DNA of 64,000 bases from Chondrus crispus (Eukaryota > Rhodophyta > Florideophyceae > Gigartinales > Gigartinaceae), in assembly GCF_000350225.1 (NCBI RefSeq), contig NW_005179291.1:111454-175453 (forward strand), read 5' to 3'. The notes beneath the pieces were generated by a model, which made no database searches, was not told the origin of the DNA, and was given only the letters and a program-made list of their open reading frames with translations. Position numbers and translations under genes: made by a program. This document shows, one piece after another, positions 52,210 to 62,308 of this stretch. Numbering within the stretch: position 1 is the stretch's first letter; every line of letters starts with the position of its first letter.

Positions 52210-52824
52210 ATGACCACACGTCTTGCAAAAGTCCTCGTTCCTACGTTCATCCCCCCCGCGCAACTGCTCACACGTTCAGCAAGACGTGATTTCCTGGGGG
52301 CAAATCGGTCTAGTCTCTGCTCATACCGACCAGCTGGAGCATTTCATCTTAATCCAAAACAGAACCGCGTGCTTTCTAGCATGTCGCATCCGTCCCCGTC
52401 ATCACCGACAGATGCCACTACGATGGACTCTCCGGCTGAATCCGCCATGCCCAGCCGCTCGGCAATGGAGGAGCCAGCAGTGCAGTACGTCGTCGTGCGC
52501 CGCGACCTACTTGCTACATGGCCGACGGGGTCTGTGATCGCGCAAGCCGTGCATGCATCTGTAGCCGCGGTCTGGGCAAGTCGTGGCAGCGAACTGACCA
52601 GGCAATACTGCGGGGAGCAAGAACCAGCGCAGATGCACACTGTTGTGCTGGAAGCCAAGAATGAGGCGGGGCTACTCAAACTTGCCGATCGGCTTCGCGA
52701 CAACGAAGTCGAGTTCGTGCTTTGGAAGGAGCAGCCGGAAGATTTTGTGACGGCGTTGGCGGCATGGCCGTATCCACGGGCGCAAGTAAAGAAACATTTT
52801 TCAAAGTTTAAGTTATTTAAATGA
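52210..52824 (+). CDS. PTRHD1-like peptidyl-tRNA hydrolase family protein
   Basis: The PTH2-type domain occupies the last ~120 residues: VQYVVVRRDLLATWPTGSVIAQAVHASVAAVW, then MHTVVLEAKNEAGLLKLADRLRDNEVEFVLWKEQPEDFVTALAAWPYPRAQVKKHFSKFKLFK. This is the PTRHD1 subfamily by its VRRDL..WP.GS..AQ.cHA and W.EQPE..+T.+A..P motifs. PTH2 enzymes free peptides from peptidyl-tRNA; activity of PTRHD1 itself is less certain. The ATG at 52210 gives 204 residues with an Arg-rich, acid-free leader (MTTRLAKVLVPTF...RSARRDF) that looks like an organelle-targeting peptide. The ATG at 52381 (MSHPSPSS) gives a 147-residue cytosolic form. The Helitron ends about 100 bases upstream, so the native promoter may be displaced. 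Confidence 0.85.
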   Translation: MTTRLAKVLVPTFIPPAQLLTRSARRDFLGANRSSLCSYRPAGAFHLNPKQNRVLSSMSHPSPSSPTDATTMDSPAESAMPSRSAMEEPAVQYVVVRRDLLATWPTGSVIAQAVHASVAAVWASRGSELTRQYCGEQEPAQMHTVVLEAKNEAGLLKLADRLRDNEVEFVLWKEQPEDFVTALAAWPYPRAQVKKHFSKFKLFK

Positions 52825-52892
52825 CGGGACACGTCCGAAAACGAATGCTGGACCTGTGCGAGACCTGCGTAAAGAAATCGTAGAAACAAGTG

Positions 52893-53732
52893 TTACCGCT
52901 CGTTACCGGAGAAGGTGGCGTATTCTCCTGCGATTCCGGCCCATATGCGTGCTCTTTCCTCTATGGCAGCCCACTCTTCACTCTTTAGTGCTTCCTTTGG
53001 CAATATTTGTCTACTCGCACCGACGCAGGCGACATTTCGCTGCGCGAAGTATTCTCTCAGTTTCTTTTCATCTACACCACTTGTCGGCAATAAAGGGATG
53101 TGTCCTAGCGGCCCTTGCATCGCCTTGACGAAGTCGACGCCACCCAACAAGTTGACCGGGAACACTTTGACCAGCATCGCCCCAGCTGCATACGCATTGT
53201 ATATCTCCGTGGGTGTCGCAGCACCCGGAACAGCCAGCATCCCAGCATTGTGTATTTCAGAGATGATAGCGGCGTCGGTAACTGGCGAGAGAGCAAACCT
53301 TGCTGAGGCCGCGGCAGCAGCAGACACGTCGGCCGGGGTGAGAACTGTACCAGCGCCGATAAGAGCGGAGGGAAAGTTTGTGTTGAGAGTGCGAATGATA
53401 GAGGGTGCAGAGGGAGTCGTCAAGGCGATCTCTATGCAGCGAATCCCACCGCGAATTGCGGCTGATGCGGCGGATATGGCAGTGGAGGGAGAATCCATGC
53501 GCACACAGAGCATTATTGGAGATGAGCGAAGGATGGCTAGCGTTTCTGAAAGAGGGTTGTGTAGCGGACGGAAATTTGAGCAATTTGCGTCAGGGGAGTG
53601 TGGACCCGATGGGATTCTGGGCGGGTTGTGTAACACCATTCTCGTGGGTGTTGGGCGTCGTGGATGGCGATTTGGTTGCGGGGTGTCGGTGATGCAAAAG
53701 GGGAGTAGGGGGGCGATGAATCCTAGGTGCAT
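52893..53732 (-). CDS. eda: 2-keto-3-deoxy-6-phosphogluconate (KDPG/KHG) aldolase
   Basis: A 279-residue protein. It cleaves KDPG to pyruvate and glyceraldehyde 3-phosphate, the last step of the Entner-Doudoroff route. Glu101 in CIEIALTTP, the GAGTVLTP loop (127-133), Ser149-Pro150 in FALSPVTD, Schiff-base Lys189 in LVKVFPVNLLGGVDF and LLPTSGV are the family's active-site and phosphate-binding positions. The core (about 60-270) is the normal ~205 residues. The first ~60 residues are basic and Pro-rich, fitting a plastid transit peptide as known for plant KDPG aldolase. The ATG at 53732 is chosen for the full leader; residue 32 is an alternative. It is intronless and convergent with the PTRHD1-like gene (68-base gap). 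I see no phosphogluconate dehydratase gene in the window. Confidence 0.92.
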   Translation of the reverse strand: MHLGFIAPLLPFCITDTPQPNRHPRRPTPTRMVLHNPPRIPSGPHSPDANCSNFRPLHNPLSETLAILRSSPIMLCVRMDSPSTAISAASAAIRGGIRCIEIALTTPSAPSIIRTLNTNFPSALIGAGTVLTPADVSAAAAASARFALSPVTDAAIISEIHNAGMLAVPGAATPTEIYNAYAAGAMLVKVFPVNLLGGVDFVKAMQGPLGHIPLLPTSGVDEKKLREYFAQRNVACVGASRQILPKEALKSEEWAAIEERARIWAGIAGEYATFSGNER

Positions 53733-54312
53733 TGTAGGGAGGGGCCTGAGCGGGTGCTCCTGCTGTGGTGGAAATGTCCTGCTGAAGAAGGTGGATGAGC
53801 AAGCAAGTAGGGTGAATATTCACGAGTTTGACATCCTTGAGTGCTCTGGCATGGCCAGGGCATGGGTGATCAGTGAATGATTTGCATGTACTGTACGTAT
53901 TTTGAGATACTCTGTCTGATTGGATGATTGCATATCTCAGGAATGAAACAGTAGAACACGTGTAGAAGGTCGAATGAGACCTAAAGTTACTGTGGACCAA
54001 GGTGCCAATCGGCTCTGGGATCTGAAGTGCGGCCTTCGATGGTCTTAAAAGGACGTATATTCAAACGGGACAGTTTCCCTCCAAATTTGAAATTTCAAAG
54101 GTGCTGCAGTCATCTCGCTCCGCCTCGTTGCAACACCACGTCCGCTTCCCCACCTCCTTCTTTCGCGAGTCGCACTGTGCCACGCAAGGAAATGCAATCT
54201 TCCAAACTCCATTTCTTCCCGCACCTCACCAGCCCCCTTCCCTTCTCAAGCGCTCCATTCAAGAACTCCACCTTTGTAGTGATCGCTGCTCACCACGCGT
54301 TCCAGCCAAACC
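53733..54312. other. Shared divergent upstream region
   Basis: About 580 bases between the starts of the KDPG aldolase (minus) and the SxIP-repeat gene (plus). It must hold both promoters (inference). There is no TATA box I would defend. The last 150 bases before the SxIP gene are pyrimidine-rich. Confidence 0.5.
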
Positions 54313-56217
54313 ATGTCTAACATTCCCTCACCCGCGGCCACGCGCGGCCGCGTCAATCGTCTGTCAACCACTTCACGTATCCCTGGCCCAGGCAGAGAAA
54401 GCGCTATCCCAGGTCCCCGCCGCAACTCCCGTACTCAAAATGAGTCCTCGATCCCCACGCCTCGCCGCACATCCCGAGCCGGCGCAAACGAATCTTCCAT
54501 TCCCACCCCGCCGCGCCATTCCCGCAGTCGCGCAAATGATTCATCTATTCCTACGCCTCGTCGATCTTCTCGCACATCATCATCAATACCAGCCCCTCGC
54601 CGCCTTTCCGGCAACGCAGCCGATTCAGGCCTCCCAACCACCCCTCGTCGCGTTTCTCGCACACTTGGCCAATCAGGCATCCCTACCCCCCCACGCCGCG
54701 TTTCTCGCAATGGAGGCGAATCGGGCATTCCCACCCCTCGCCGCACATCTCGTACAGCGGGTGAATCAACAATCCCTACGCCTCAACGCATGTCTCGTCC
54801 AGCTGACACTGGAACACGACGTGTTTCAGGCCTGAGGCCAAACCCTTCCCCCGTTGGGCGTCGAGTCTCCAGCACAAGAGAAAACCCCGCCCTTAGAAGA
54901 GGTCCTGGAGCAAGTTCGCCGTACGGCCGCCCCACGACAAATGCTGACGCCTCTGGAAGACGTACAACTCGTGAGAGAGCACTTCCGGATAGAACGGCAG
55001 GGGGACTGAACGGTCCAGTTTCAGTGTCAAGGAAAATACCAGCCCTAGCTGCTCCAGTGTCTAGGCAGCCACTGAAGCAGAGTCCGTATACGCGCAGGAC
55101 AAGTACTAGCGGTACAGCCAGGGGCGTTGGCAGCCAGCAAGTTATCCGAAAGCTGAATATGACTGCAGAGGAGGAAACGAAATCTGCTGTACCAGGGATG
55201 AGGGGGCTTTCGGGAATATCTCCGGTTGCAAGGCGTCTCAGTAACACGAGAGGCGACACTCCGATAAAGAGGGGAAGTGGTGCGGGCGGTAATGTCAGCA
55301 TGACAGGGGTGAACAGGAGCACCAGGCGTAACCAGCCATCTTCATCAAGAAATACAAGCCCCAGAAAGGTTTCGCCGGTTGCGGACAGGATGGGGGTCAG
55401 GAATCGTGTAACAAAGCGAACCACAAATGCTAATCGCAACATTCTTGGCACGAAAGGCAACACCATTGACCGCGGCTTTCCGTCTGATCGCGTCGAGAAA
55501 CAAAAGTCGGTGGGTGTCAAGAGGCTGGCTGGTTCGGCACTTGAGAGTTTTCGTGCAGTTCGCAGAGCTAGCCTTGAGAGCGAGAATGCGGACGCGAATG
55601 CGCAATTCCACCGTAAGGTTAACATGGCAGAAGAACCTGAAACAAATGATGCTGTCATGGCAGATGTAGCAGATGTTCCCAGCGTACCGGGCATACAAGA
55701 GCTTCAGAAAGACGGATTGCCTGATCGACCAGACCCCATTGTTTCCGCCCAGGCTCCAAGCGGTGCTGGACCCGGCAGAACACCGGGGAAGACATTCAGA
55801 CGAACAAGTTCAAGATTTTCGGATGCAGACGTATGTTTAGACAACGTAGAAAAGCTACGTACCTCATTGGGGCGGAGGAGAAGCCGAACCATGGGTGATG
55901 GAGAAGCTCCGGAGACTCCCAAGTTGCGTCGATCAAGTCTAACGAGAAATATTATGAATGCAGCAGCTTGGGAGAATGAAGATGTAGATATGATGGACTG
56001 CGAGAATAGTAATACTGGGGTTGACGTTGGAAATGAGACTCGATTTCCAACCAGGGCTCCGTTCCAAGCCATTCAAACAAACCATGGGACTGAGGGAGAC
56101 AGCGCTGCGGATGGACTGAGGACTGGTATGAACTTCGCAAGCAAACGAATGAGCATTGTCCCGCACTTGGAGGGGGAAGATTGGGAAAATGAGGATGTCG
56201 AAGACCTTCTTGCCTAG
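54313..56217 (+). CDS. SxIP-repeat protein, candidate microtubule plus-end binder
   Basis: A 634-residue basic, Ser/Arg-rich disordered protein. Its first ~160 residues are built of about eleven units of 12-18 residues with the core (S-x-I-P)-(T/G)-P-(R)-R-x-S-R: SNIP, SRIP, SAIP, four SSIP, SGLP, two SGIP, STIP. Ten fit S-x-I-P, the motif by which microtubule plus-end tracking proteins dock on the EB1 C-terminal domain (known). Basic and Ser residues around each copy also match that ligand class. Further on are RRVS/RRTS-type possible kinase sites. The tail (about 560-634) is acidic and has two similar segments, AAWENEDVDMMD and EDWENEDVEDLL. No folded domain is seen. Function is inferred from the motif alone. 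The gene is intronless and convergent with the EMAPII-like gene. Confidence 0.7.
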   Translation: MSNIPSPAATRGRVNRLSTTSRIPGPGRESAIPGPRRNSRTQNESSIPTPRRTSRAGANESSIPTPPRHSRSRANDSSIPTPRRSSRTSSSIPAPRRLSGNAADSGLPTTPRRVSRTLGQSGIPTPPRRVSRNGGESGIPTPRRTSRTAGESTIPTPQRMSRPADTGTRRVSGLRPNPSPVGRRVSSTRENPALRRGPGASSPYGRPTTNADASGRRTTRERALPDRTAGGLNGPVSVSRKIPALAAPVSRQPLKQSPYTRRTSTSGTARGVGSQQVIRKLNMTAEEETKSAVPGMRGLSGISPVARRLSNTRGDTPIKRGSGAGGNVSMTGVNRSTRRNQPSSSRNTSPRKVSPVADRMGVRNRVTKRTTNANRNILGTKGNTIDRGFPSDRVEKQKSVGVKRLAGSALESFRAVRRASLESENADANAQFHRKVNMAEEPETNDAVMADVADVPSVPGIQELQKDGLPDRPDPIVSAQAPSGAGPGRTPGKTFRRTSSRFSDADVCLDNVEKLRTSLGRRRSRTMGDGEAPETPKLRRSSLTRNIMNAAAWENEDVDMMDCENSNTGVDVGNETRFPTRAPFQAIQTNHGTEGDSAADGLRTGMNFASKRMSIVPHLEGEDWENEDVEDLLA

Positions 56218-56453
56218 TCATTCACCAATTGCGGCGTAGTTTATTAGATAATGTAAATGTATATCATGCTCTCTGGACCTTGTCCAAGGCTTCACAATTT
56301 CTAAATTTTGGCGATGAGAGGCGAGGCGAAGTAGAGCGTAGCATTTAGCCTTATACAAGACCGTCGCTGCACCTCGTAGTTACTTGGATTCGCAACGGTC
56401 TCAGGGAGCAAGAAGCTCTGTCAGATAAGATCCGTCCCCATGCTCAAGACATC
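56218..56453. other. Short convergent gap
   Basis: It holds the 3' ends of the SxIP-repeat and EMAPII-like genes. Nothing else is seen. Confidence 0.5.
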
Positions 56454-57179
56454 CTAATGAATTTCTGCTCCATCAGGAAGCTGGCACGTAATGACACCTG
56501 CTGCAGTGCGTAACGGCTTGCTGTCATAACATGCAGTCCCATCCTTGACGCTGAGCCTAGGCACAATTTTATCCCAAGTCTTGCCGGACACGAACTTTCC
56601 GTCCTTGACGGTTCTCTCTTCATCAATACCTTCAGCAATCACAATAGACCCGTCTTCTGCAGCCGCTGGAGCTGCAAGAATGACAACTTCTTCTTTCACT
56701 CCGTCATCAGACTTAACGCTACCCGCAAGAACCATACCCTCGCTCAGAATACCTCGTAACGGTCGTGGCTTAAGGTTGCAAATCGTCACTACCATACGGT
56801 CCTTCAGCTCTTCCTCAGGTATATAGTTGCGAAGACCCGCACATATCGTTCTCAATTCCTCGTCGCTGTAGCGTACCTTCAACACGTACAAAAGTTCTGA
56901 TTGGGGATGATAGGAAACCTCAGTCACTCGGCCTACTCGCAAGTCACATTGTAGAAACTGCGACCTTACCAGATCAGCCGCCGGGGGCGTTGGCTGTTTC
57001 GGCTTCTTTTCCTTCTTCTTCTTTTTCGGCTGCTGTGGTTTTGTCGAAGTATCACTATTAGTCGCCAATAAACGATCTGCCTTTGGAGTTCCTTGTTCGG
57101 CCGATTTAGGTGCTAGCGCTTGTTCGACGTCTTTGATGATTTTGTCTAGCATCTCGAGCACCGGCTTCATGACATCCAT
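56454..57179 (-). CDS. Arc1p/AIMP1-like tRNA-binding protein with EMAPII domain
   Basis: A 241-residue protein. A short N-terminal helix (1-24) and a Lys/Pro-rich linker (KKKKKEKKPKQP, 50-62) precede an OB-fold tRNA-binding domain at about 70-180 (FLQCDLRVGRVTEVSYHPQSELLYVLKV, LRNYIPEEELKDRMVVTICNLKPRPLRGILSEGMVLA) and a C-terminal EMAPII-type domain (about 180-241, IDEERTVKDGKFVSGKTWDKIVPRLSVKDG). Yeast Arc1p and animal AIMP1/p43 use this module to deliver tRNA to aminoacyl-tRNA synthetases. The N-terminal GST-like domain of Arc1p is missing here, as in AIMP1. It has no synthetase domain, so it is a stand-alone cofactor. Cytosolic location is inferred. Intronless. Confidence 0.9.
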   Translation of the reverse strand: MDVMKPVLEMLDKIIKDVEQALAPKSAEQGTPKADRLLATNSDTSTKPQQPKKKKKEKKPKQPTPPAADLVRSQFLQCDLRVGRVTEVSYHPQSELLYVLKVRYSDEELRTICAGLRNYIPEEELKDRMVVTICNLKPRPLRGILSEGMVLAGSVKSDDGVKEEVVILAAPAAAEDGSIVIAEGIDEERTVKDGKFVSGKTWDKIVPRLSVKDGTACYDSKPLRTAAGVITCQLPDGAEIH

Positions 57180-57563
57180 CTTGACAGTGTGAGCAAGGAA
57201 TCGTTGTGAATCAGTGGCAAGTGATTTTGCGCTGCACGCAGAAATTTAATTTGCCTCGGCTCTGACAATGAGAAACCGCGTATGGCGTCTCGCTCGGAAA
57301 CTATTCAACGTAGAGGACAGCGTGAGTTGGTGAGGAATGAATGTCAAGACAGGCTGGTTATCTTGTACCAATGCTTGACGGGGTACCAGGAACACGTGGG
57401 ACAGTCACCGGGGGCGGCGTGGTAGCTTTCTGCCGTACCATGAGAAGGACTCGCATAGGGCGTCTATTTTCGGTTTCTGCAATTTTAAAGCTTGCAGTGC
57501 GGAGTTTGAATGATTACAAATAAACAAATGTGCAGCGATTTTTATGTCCTCGTCAACTATTTT
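57180..57563. other. Gap between EMAPII-like gene and SMC4
   Basis: About 380 bases with the EMAPII-like promoter and the SMC4 3' end. No gene seen. Confidence 0.5.
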
Positions 57564-60500
57564 CTATGCAGTCAAGTCCGGCTGCCTTGGTATCGGCATT
57601 ACGAATGCAGCGGGATCTACCGTGACACTCTTCGTAGTATTGTGCGTCTTATATATCCCGACCAGACGATCGGCAAGCTCGAACATATTGTTGCGAAGAG
57701 AAATAATAATAAACTGCGCATTCTTAGTTCGATCTTTCACATAGTTTGCCACTATACTGACATTCTTGTAGTCAAGTGCCGCGTCAATCTCGTCAAGGAA
57801 GTACAAAGGTGTTGGTTTGAAATGGTGCAGAGCAAATACCAGAGCAAGAGAGCTCAAGGTCTTTTCACCTCCACTTAGATTGGAGATATTCTTCCAGCTC
57901 TTCTTCGGTGGCCTAACAGAGAACACAATTCCTTCCGAAAAGGGGTCGAGAGAGTCCACCAGCTCAAGTTCAGCATCACCGCCAAGCGTGATCATCTGGT
58001 AAAGTTCCTTCAACTTCAACGTGATGACACTGAACCCGGCCATGAATTCATCCAACCTCATCTTTCGAAGCGAGTCGCACTGCTTGCGCGCATTATCTCG
58101 GTTGGCTGTCAGCGCGTCTAGTTCATTCACTTGCGACTTATACTCCGCATCTTTGCTTTGATATTCCGCGATTGCCCCGATGTTCGGACTCAGCTTTGAA
58201 AGCTCACTTTCCAATACTGTGATTTCCATCGACAATTGCTTTTGATCCTGCGCTGACATTTTCAACTCCTCACGTTCTTCAACCTCATCTTCTGCACCCA
58301 CACCATTTGTTTCCAAATCCATGGGATCGTTGGCGTCTTGCTCCTCATTGCCATCCGTGACCAAATTCTCTTTTTCATTACTCTTTTTTTGTGTCTCTTC
58401 GACATCTTTTTCTTCAGCATCTGCGCTGTCGGCTGCTACTTGCATGTCCACAGAGACCAGAGAGAGCTTCCTCAGCCTGGCCTTCATATTTTGCTCCTTC
58501 TTCTGCAGGATACGAAGTTCCTGCTTGTCATGCGCTGCTACACGCTTTACATCCTGAAGGGCCTCTGATAGAGATACCTCCTTCCTTCTGACCTGCTTCA
58601 ATCCATTCTTCACCTCCGAATATTCAGCCTGTATCTTTGCCACTTTCTCCTCCCACTCTTTATGAACCACTTCGGTATCTTGATACTTCCGCAGCACGAC
58701 TTCAGCGTCGTCAAGCATTTCCTCGCTCTGTCTCCGAGCCTCGGCGATGCTTTCCTGAGTAGACGTGATCGCTTCTTCAGCGGCCGCAGTTGCCTCACGG
58801 GCCTTTTCGCTTGCTTTTTTGGCTGCCGCCGCTCTTGACGACGTGCGCGAAGCAACGCTGGTTAAATCGGCAATTTCGGAATGACACTTCTCAACGGCCT
58901 CCTTTGCGTTCTGGAGTGACGAACCCCCTGAAGCAACTATTTGCTCTTGAAGCGAAGTTATTTCGGCCTCCAGTCCTTCGCAGGCAGCGAGGGCCTTCTC
59001 GAGCAACTTCTCGCTAGACTCAACTGACTTTTCCAACTGTCCTTTTCGTTTAGTGTCTTGACATGTTTTCTTTTTGATTTTCGTTTCCATGTCTTTCAGA
59101 AGCTTCTGAAGCCCTGGTATGGTTGTAGAAGTCATGTAGTCTTTTCTTGACGACAGTGAGTCCACCTCAAGTTTTGATCTTGCAACTTGCACTTGAAGTT
59201 CATCTAATCGAGAGTTCGCCGCAACAACGCATTTCTTCAAATCATGAATCTGCACTGTCTGCGCTTCGATTTGCTCTTTTGCCGAGTCCATTCTTTGCAC
59301 AAGATTTTGCAGCTCTCTTTGATCTAGGTGAGAACTGTTCGCGTTTCCTGACCCCAGCCTGTACCGGGAAGGCCCCCTGCCACCCCCAGTCATAGCCCCA
59401 GATGACTCGATAAGTTCCCCCTGAAGACTGACGACGCGATTTTGTCTAGTTGGTTTAAACGCCATTCGTCGTGCACTCTCTAAAGAGTCTGCCACGAGTG
59501 TGTCCCGAAGCGAATAATACATTGCTGTGCAGTGTTCAGTGTCTGCGATTTGGAGGAAATCGAAGAGACGAGGACCATCAGCTCGGCGAGGAGAAGAACC
59601 CCATCCTTGCATCTGTGCACGTAAGTACATGATTTTGTCCAGAATGACAAAGGTCGCCCGTCCCAAGTTCTTCCGACGAAGAAACTGAATGCATGCTTGT
59701 GCATTTTCAGCACTCTGAACGACAATGCAATCGAGGTTCGACCCAGCTGCAGCGCCGACGGCAGCTGCATACTTGGGCTCCACGGTCGCAAGATCTCCCA
59801 AGCGCCCCACTACTCCCTGTAGCTCACCATTTCGAGACGCGGAAAGAATACCAGCGTGTAATCTAGAGCGCGTCTTGAGATCATCATTTGCTGATCGTGC
59901 TTCTTCCACACGCTTTCTCATTGTAGACCAAGATGACGACAAGTCGCCTACAATCGCTTCCTTCTCTATAACAGCATGCTTTTGACCAGGTATAGTTTGC
60001 TCGATTTGACCTCTCTCCGTTTCCAGACAGGTTAGAGTTTCCCGTGCGGTATGGTATTCCTCTTCTATGCGCCCAAGCGAGGCGGTTGCTTCTGAAAGGT
60101 TTTTGCTTGGAGCCTGTAGCTTTTCGGTCAAGAATTTGAGCTCTGACTGATTTACTTCCAAGTCCTTTCGACACTTATTCACTTCTTCCGAAAATGGCAA
60201 CAACTCCAGCTGTTTCTCCTCTAGGCGCTGTCGAATAGGCTCGGTTTCCTTTCGAAGCTTGTCACGAACTTTGTCAAATTTCTCCTGGGCACCTTGCAAT
60301 GTGGCCTGTAGCTCAATAATCTTCTCTTCAGCATCCCGTTTTTCCTGGAGAAAACCTGCAGCCTTTTGCTCACTGTCTTCAGCGCGCTTGCTTTCTCGAA
60401 CTTTGGCGGCCTTTAGCTTTTTCTCTTTCGCTTTCAAAGCCTTGATGTCTTCGCGCAGCTTGATATCCTTCCTCTCATATGCAGAGTAATTATCTTTGGC

Positions 60501-61544
60501 CTCATTCATGGTCTTAATGGCAACGTCCGCACTCTTTTGCGTCTCTTTGAAAGTTTTCTCGAGTTCTTTGAGCCCCACTTCTTTCTCTTTCACATCATTT
60601 CTGAACGCTTCGTATTTCTCAGTCGCCTCGGCAAGCTTTTCACTGTTCGACTTGAAGGACATGGCCACATCTTGATGCCTTGCACTATTCAGCTTGAGCT
60701 TCTTTGTTAAAAGCTGTCTTTCCTTATCTAGGTAGTCCTCTGCTTCAACTTTTGCTTTCTCGAGGGCGTCGCGCTCCTTCTCAGCAGCCTTGACGCGATT
60801 CATTTTATGCCCTCGTTCCTCGTTGAGACTTTCCATCTGCCTGGCACTCTCTCCGATGGCTTCAATGTGCCTGTTCGACCCTATTATATCTTCCAAATAT
60901 TCCAAAAGGCCGTCATCATGCGCAGATACGGCCTTAGGTTTCATCATCGCAATTTGCTCGACCTCACCTTGAAGAATGAGAAAGCGGTTATTGTCAAGGT
61001 CGACACCTTTCGACTTGAGCAGCTCAACAACCCTTCCCATTTTCACTTCCTTTCCATTGAGGTAGTACTTCGAGGTATTGTTCCGAAACGCAGTCCTTCC
61101 AACTGCAATTTCAGAACCAGAAACGACTTCGTAGTCAAGCTCACCATCGCCCGTATCGATGATTTCATGAAAGTAAACGGTCACAGTCGCGGACTGGACC
61201 TTAGGATAGGCGCTCGAATTATGCAACAGTTCAGAAAGCTTTGAGTGACGAAGCTGCTTCGCACGTCGCCCAAAAACGAAAAGCATCGCGTCGATGACGT
61301 TGCTCTTACCCGACCCATTTGGACCGACAATAGCTGAGAAGCTCTTGTGGAATGGGCCTACATCAATGCACCCGCCATAGCTCTTGAAGTTTTCAAGACG
61401 CAATCGCTGAATCGCGAGCCGTGAGGGAGGGGCCGTAGAGGGTACAACTTCAGGGGCTACCGGAGTTGGCGCTGCCTCCTTGTCCGACTCGATTTCTTCT
61501 TCGGCAGTTTCAGCTGCTTGCGAAGCAGAGTTTTCATCCGGCAT
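57564..61544 (-). CDS. SMC4: Condensin subunit SMC4
   Basis: 1326 residues, close to human (1288) and yeast (1418) SMC4. It forms the condensin ATPase with SMC2 and compacts mitotic chromosomes. An acidic N-terminal tail (1-40) precedes the head: RLENFKSYGG and Walker A GPNGSGKS (74-81), and LILQGEVEQIAMMKPKA (about 190-205), which is diagnostic for SMC4. Coiled coil runs about 230-555. The hinge is about 565-720, with GVVGRLGDLATV and SGAMTGGGRG at its end. The second coil reaches about 1190 and includes a Glu/Asp-rich insert at about 1050-1100. The C-terminal head has signature LSGGEK (1223-1228) and Walker B PLYFLDEIDAALD with Asp1251 and catalytic Glu1252. One 4-kb exon with no intron. 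The ATG at 61544 starts MPDENSASQ. Confidence 0.97.
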   Translation of the reverse strand: MPDENSASQAAETAEEEIESDKEAAPTPVAPEVVPSTAPPSRLAIQRLRLENFKSYGGCIDVGPFHKSFSAIVGPNGSGKSNVIDAMLFVFGRRAKQLRHSKLSELLHNSSAYPKVQSATVTVYFHEIIDTGDGELDYEVVSGSEIAVGRTAFRNNTSKYYLNGKEVKMGRVVELLKSKGVDLDNNRFLILQGEVEQIAMMKPKAVSAHDDGLLEYLEDIIGSNRHIEAIGESARQMESLNEERGHKMNRVKAAEKERDALEKAKVEAEDYLDKERQLLTKKLKLNSARHQDVAMSFKSNSEKLAEATEKYEAFRNDVKEKEVGLKELEKTFKETQKSADVAIKTMNEAKDNYSAYERKDIKLREDIKALKAKEKKLKAAKVRESKRAEDSEQKAAGFLQEKRDAEEKIIELQATLQGAQEKFDKVRDKLRKETEPIRQRLEEKQLELLPFSEEVNKCRKDLEVNQSELKFLTEKLQAPSKNLSEATASLGRIEEEYHTARETLTCLETERGQIEQTIPGQKHAVIEKEAIVGDLSSSWSTMRKRVEEARSANDDLKTRSRLHAGILSASRNGELQGVVGRLGDLATVEPKYAAAVGAAAGSNLDCIVVQSAENAQACIQFLRRKNLGRATFVILDKIMYLRAQMQGWGSSPRRADGPRLFDFLQIADTEHCTAMYYSLRDTLVADSLESARRMAFKPTRQNRVVSLQGELIESSGAMTGGGRGPSRYRLGSGNANSSHLDQRELQNLVQRMDSAKEQIEAQTVQIHDLKKCVVAANSRLDELQVQVARSKLEVDSLSSRKDYMTSTTIPGLQKLLKDMETKIKKKTCQDTKRKGQLEKSVESSEKLLEKALAACEGLEAEITSLQEQIVASGGSSLQNAKEAVEKCHSEIADLTSVASRTSSRAAAAKKASEKAREATAAAEEAITSTQESIAEARRQSEEMLDDAEVVLRKYQDTEVVHKEWEEKVAKIQAEYSEVKNGLKQVRRKEVSLSEALQDVKRVAAHDKQELRILQKKEQNMKARLRKLSLVSVDMQVAADSADAEEKDVEETQKKSNEKENLVTDGNEEQDANDPMDLETNGVGAEDEVEEREELKMSAQDQKQLSMEITVLESELSKLSPNIGAIAEYQSKDAEYKSQVNELDALTANRDNARKQCDSLRKMRLDEFMAGFSVITLKLKELYQMITLGGDAELELVDSLDPFSEGIVFSVRPPKKSWKNISNLSGGEKTLSSLALVFALHHFKPTPLYFLDEIDAALDYKNVSIVANYVKDRTKNAQFIIISLRNNMFELADRLVGIYKTHNTTKSVTVDPAAFVMPIPRQPDLTA

Positions 61545-62308
61545 GATTCAGCCTTATTTCTCAATAGAGAGCACGAAATCAGTCGACTAGGGTGTCGGAG
61601 AAGACCAGCTCCTCAATGGCGGCTGGCTAAATCATGCCAGGGCGCTGGTAGGAAGTCTAACACTCTCCCGCCAAAAGAAGAATTTGAAATTTTTGAATTA
61701 GGGAGGAACATGGGTGCTCACATTGCTGTCTGGAATGGTTGATATTGCCCCTTCCTCGGTCCTGTAGCCAGAGACCACGGCACCAGGGCCGCAAGCTTTC
61801 CCACTGCGCCAGCCTCCAAGCTGCAAAGAAATTACACGTTTGCAATGACGATCACGTGTCCGTCAGAATTGGTGAAGACGGGGTGAACAACACATGTCCA
61901 CGGACAGCTCGAGCGACTACGTCAACTGTGTCGTATTGGATATGGTTGGGAGCTATTTCTGCACGCACTATTCAGGTACTGGCGATGTCCTTGTGCAGGC
62001 CATTTACTTCACAAAGCCAAAATGGGGGAAACGCTTTTGTTGCAAGACGCAGTACCAACGGTACAGTATTATACCTCTCCTACTACAAAAAGTTTACAGA
62101 AAAAATACGACCTCGTAAGCATGGCCGCCTTTCCCATCGAAGGCCTGGCTGAAAATAAACCATACAAATATATCAGTTGAAGTCAATTTCTCTTGCAAAA
62201 GCGTTGCTGAGCTTCGGTTTCGTTCGCTCTTTTGCTATCGCTATACGGTCCCAGCATAGAGCACATTCTTCAACTGCAAAACAGAGATATTGCGCAGCAT
62301 GAAGGGGG

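Noticed and set aside
52915-53880. 321-residue plus frame opposite the KDPG aldolase
   Set aside because: It is the antisense shadow of a clear enzyme gene.
54783-55694. 303-residue minus frame opposite the SxIP-repeat gene
   Set aside because: Shadow of the Ser/Arg-rich repeats.
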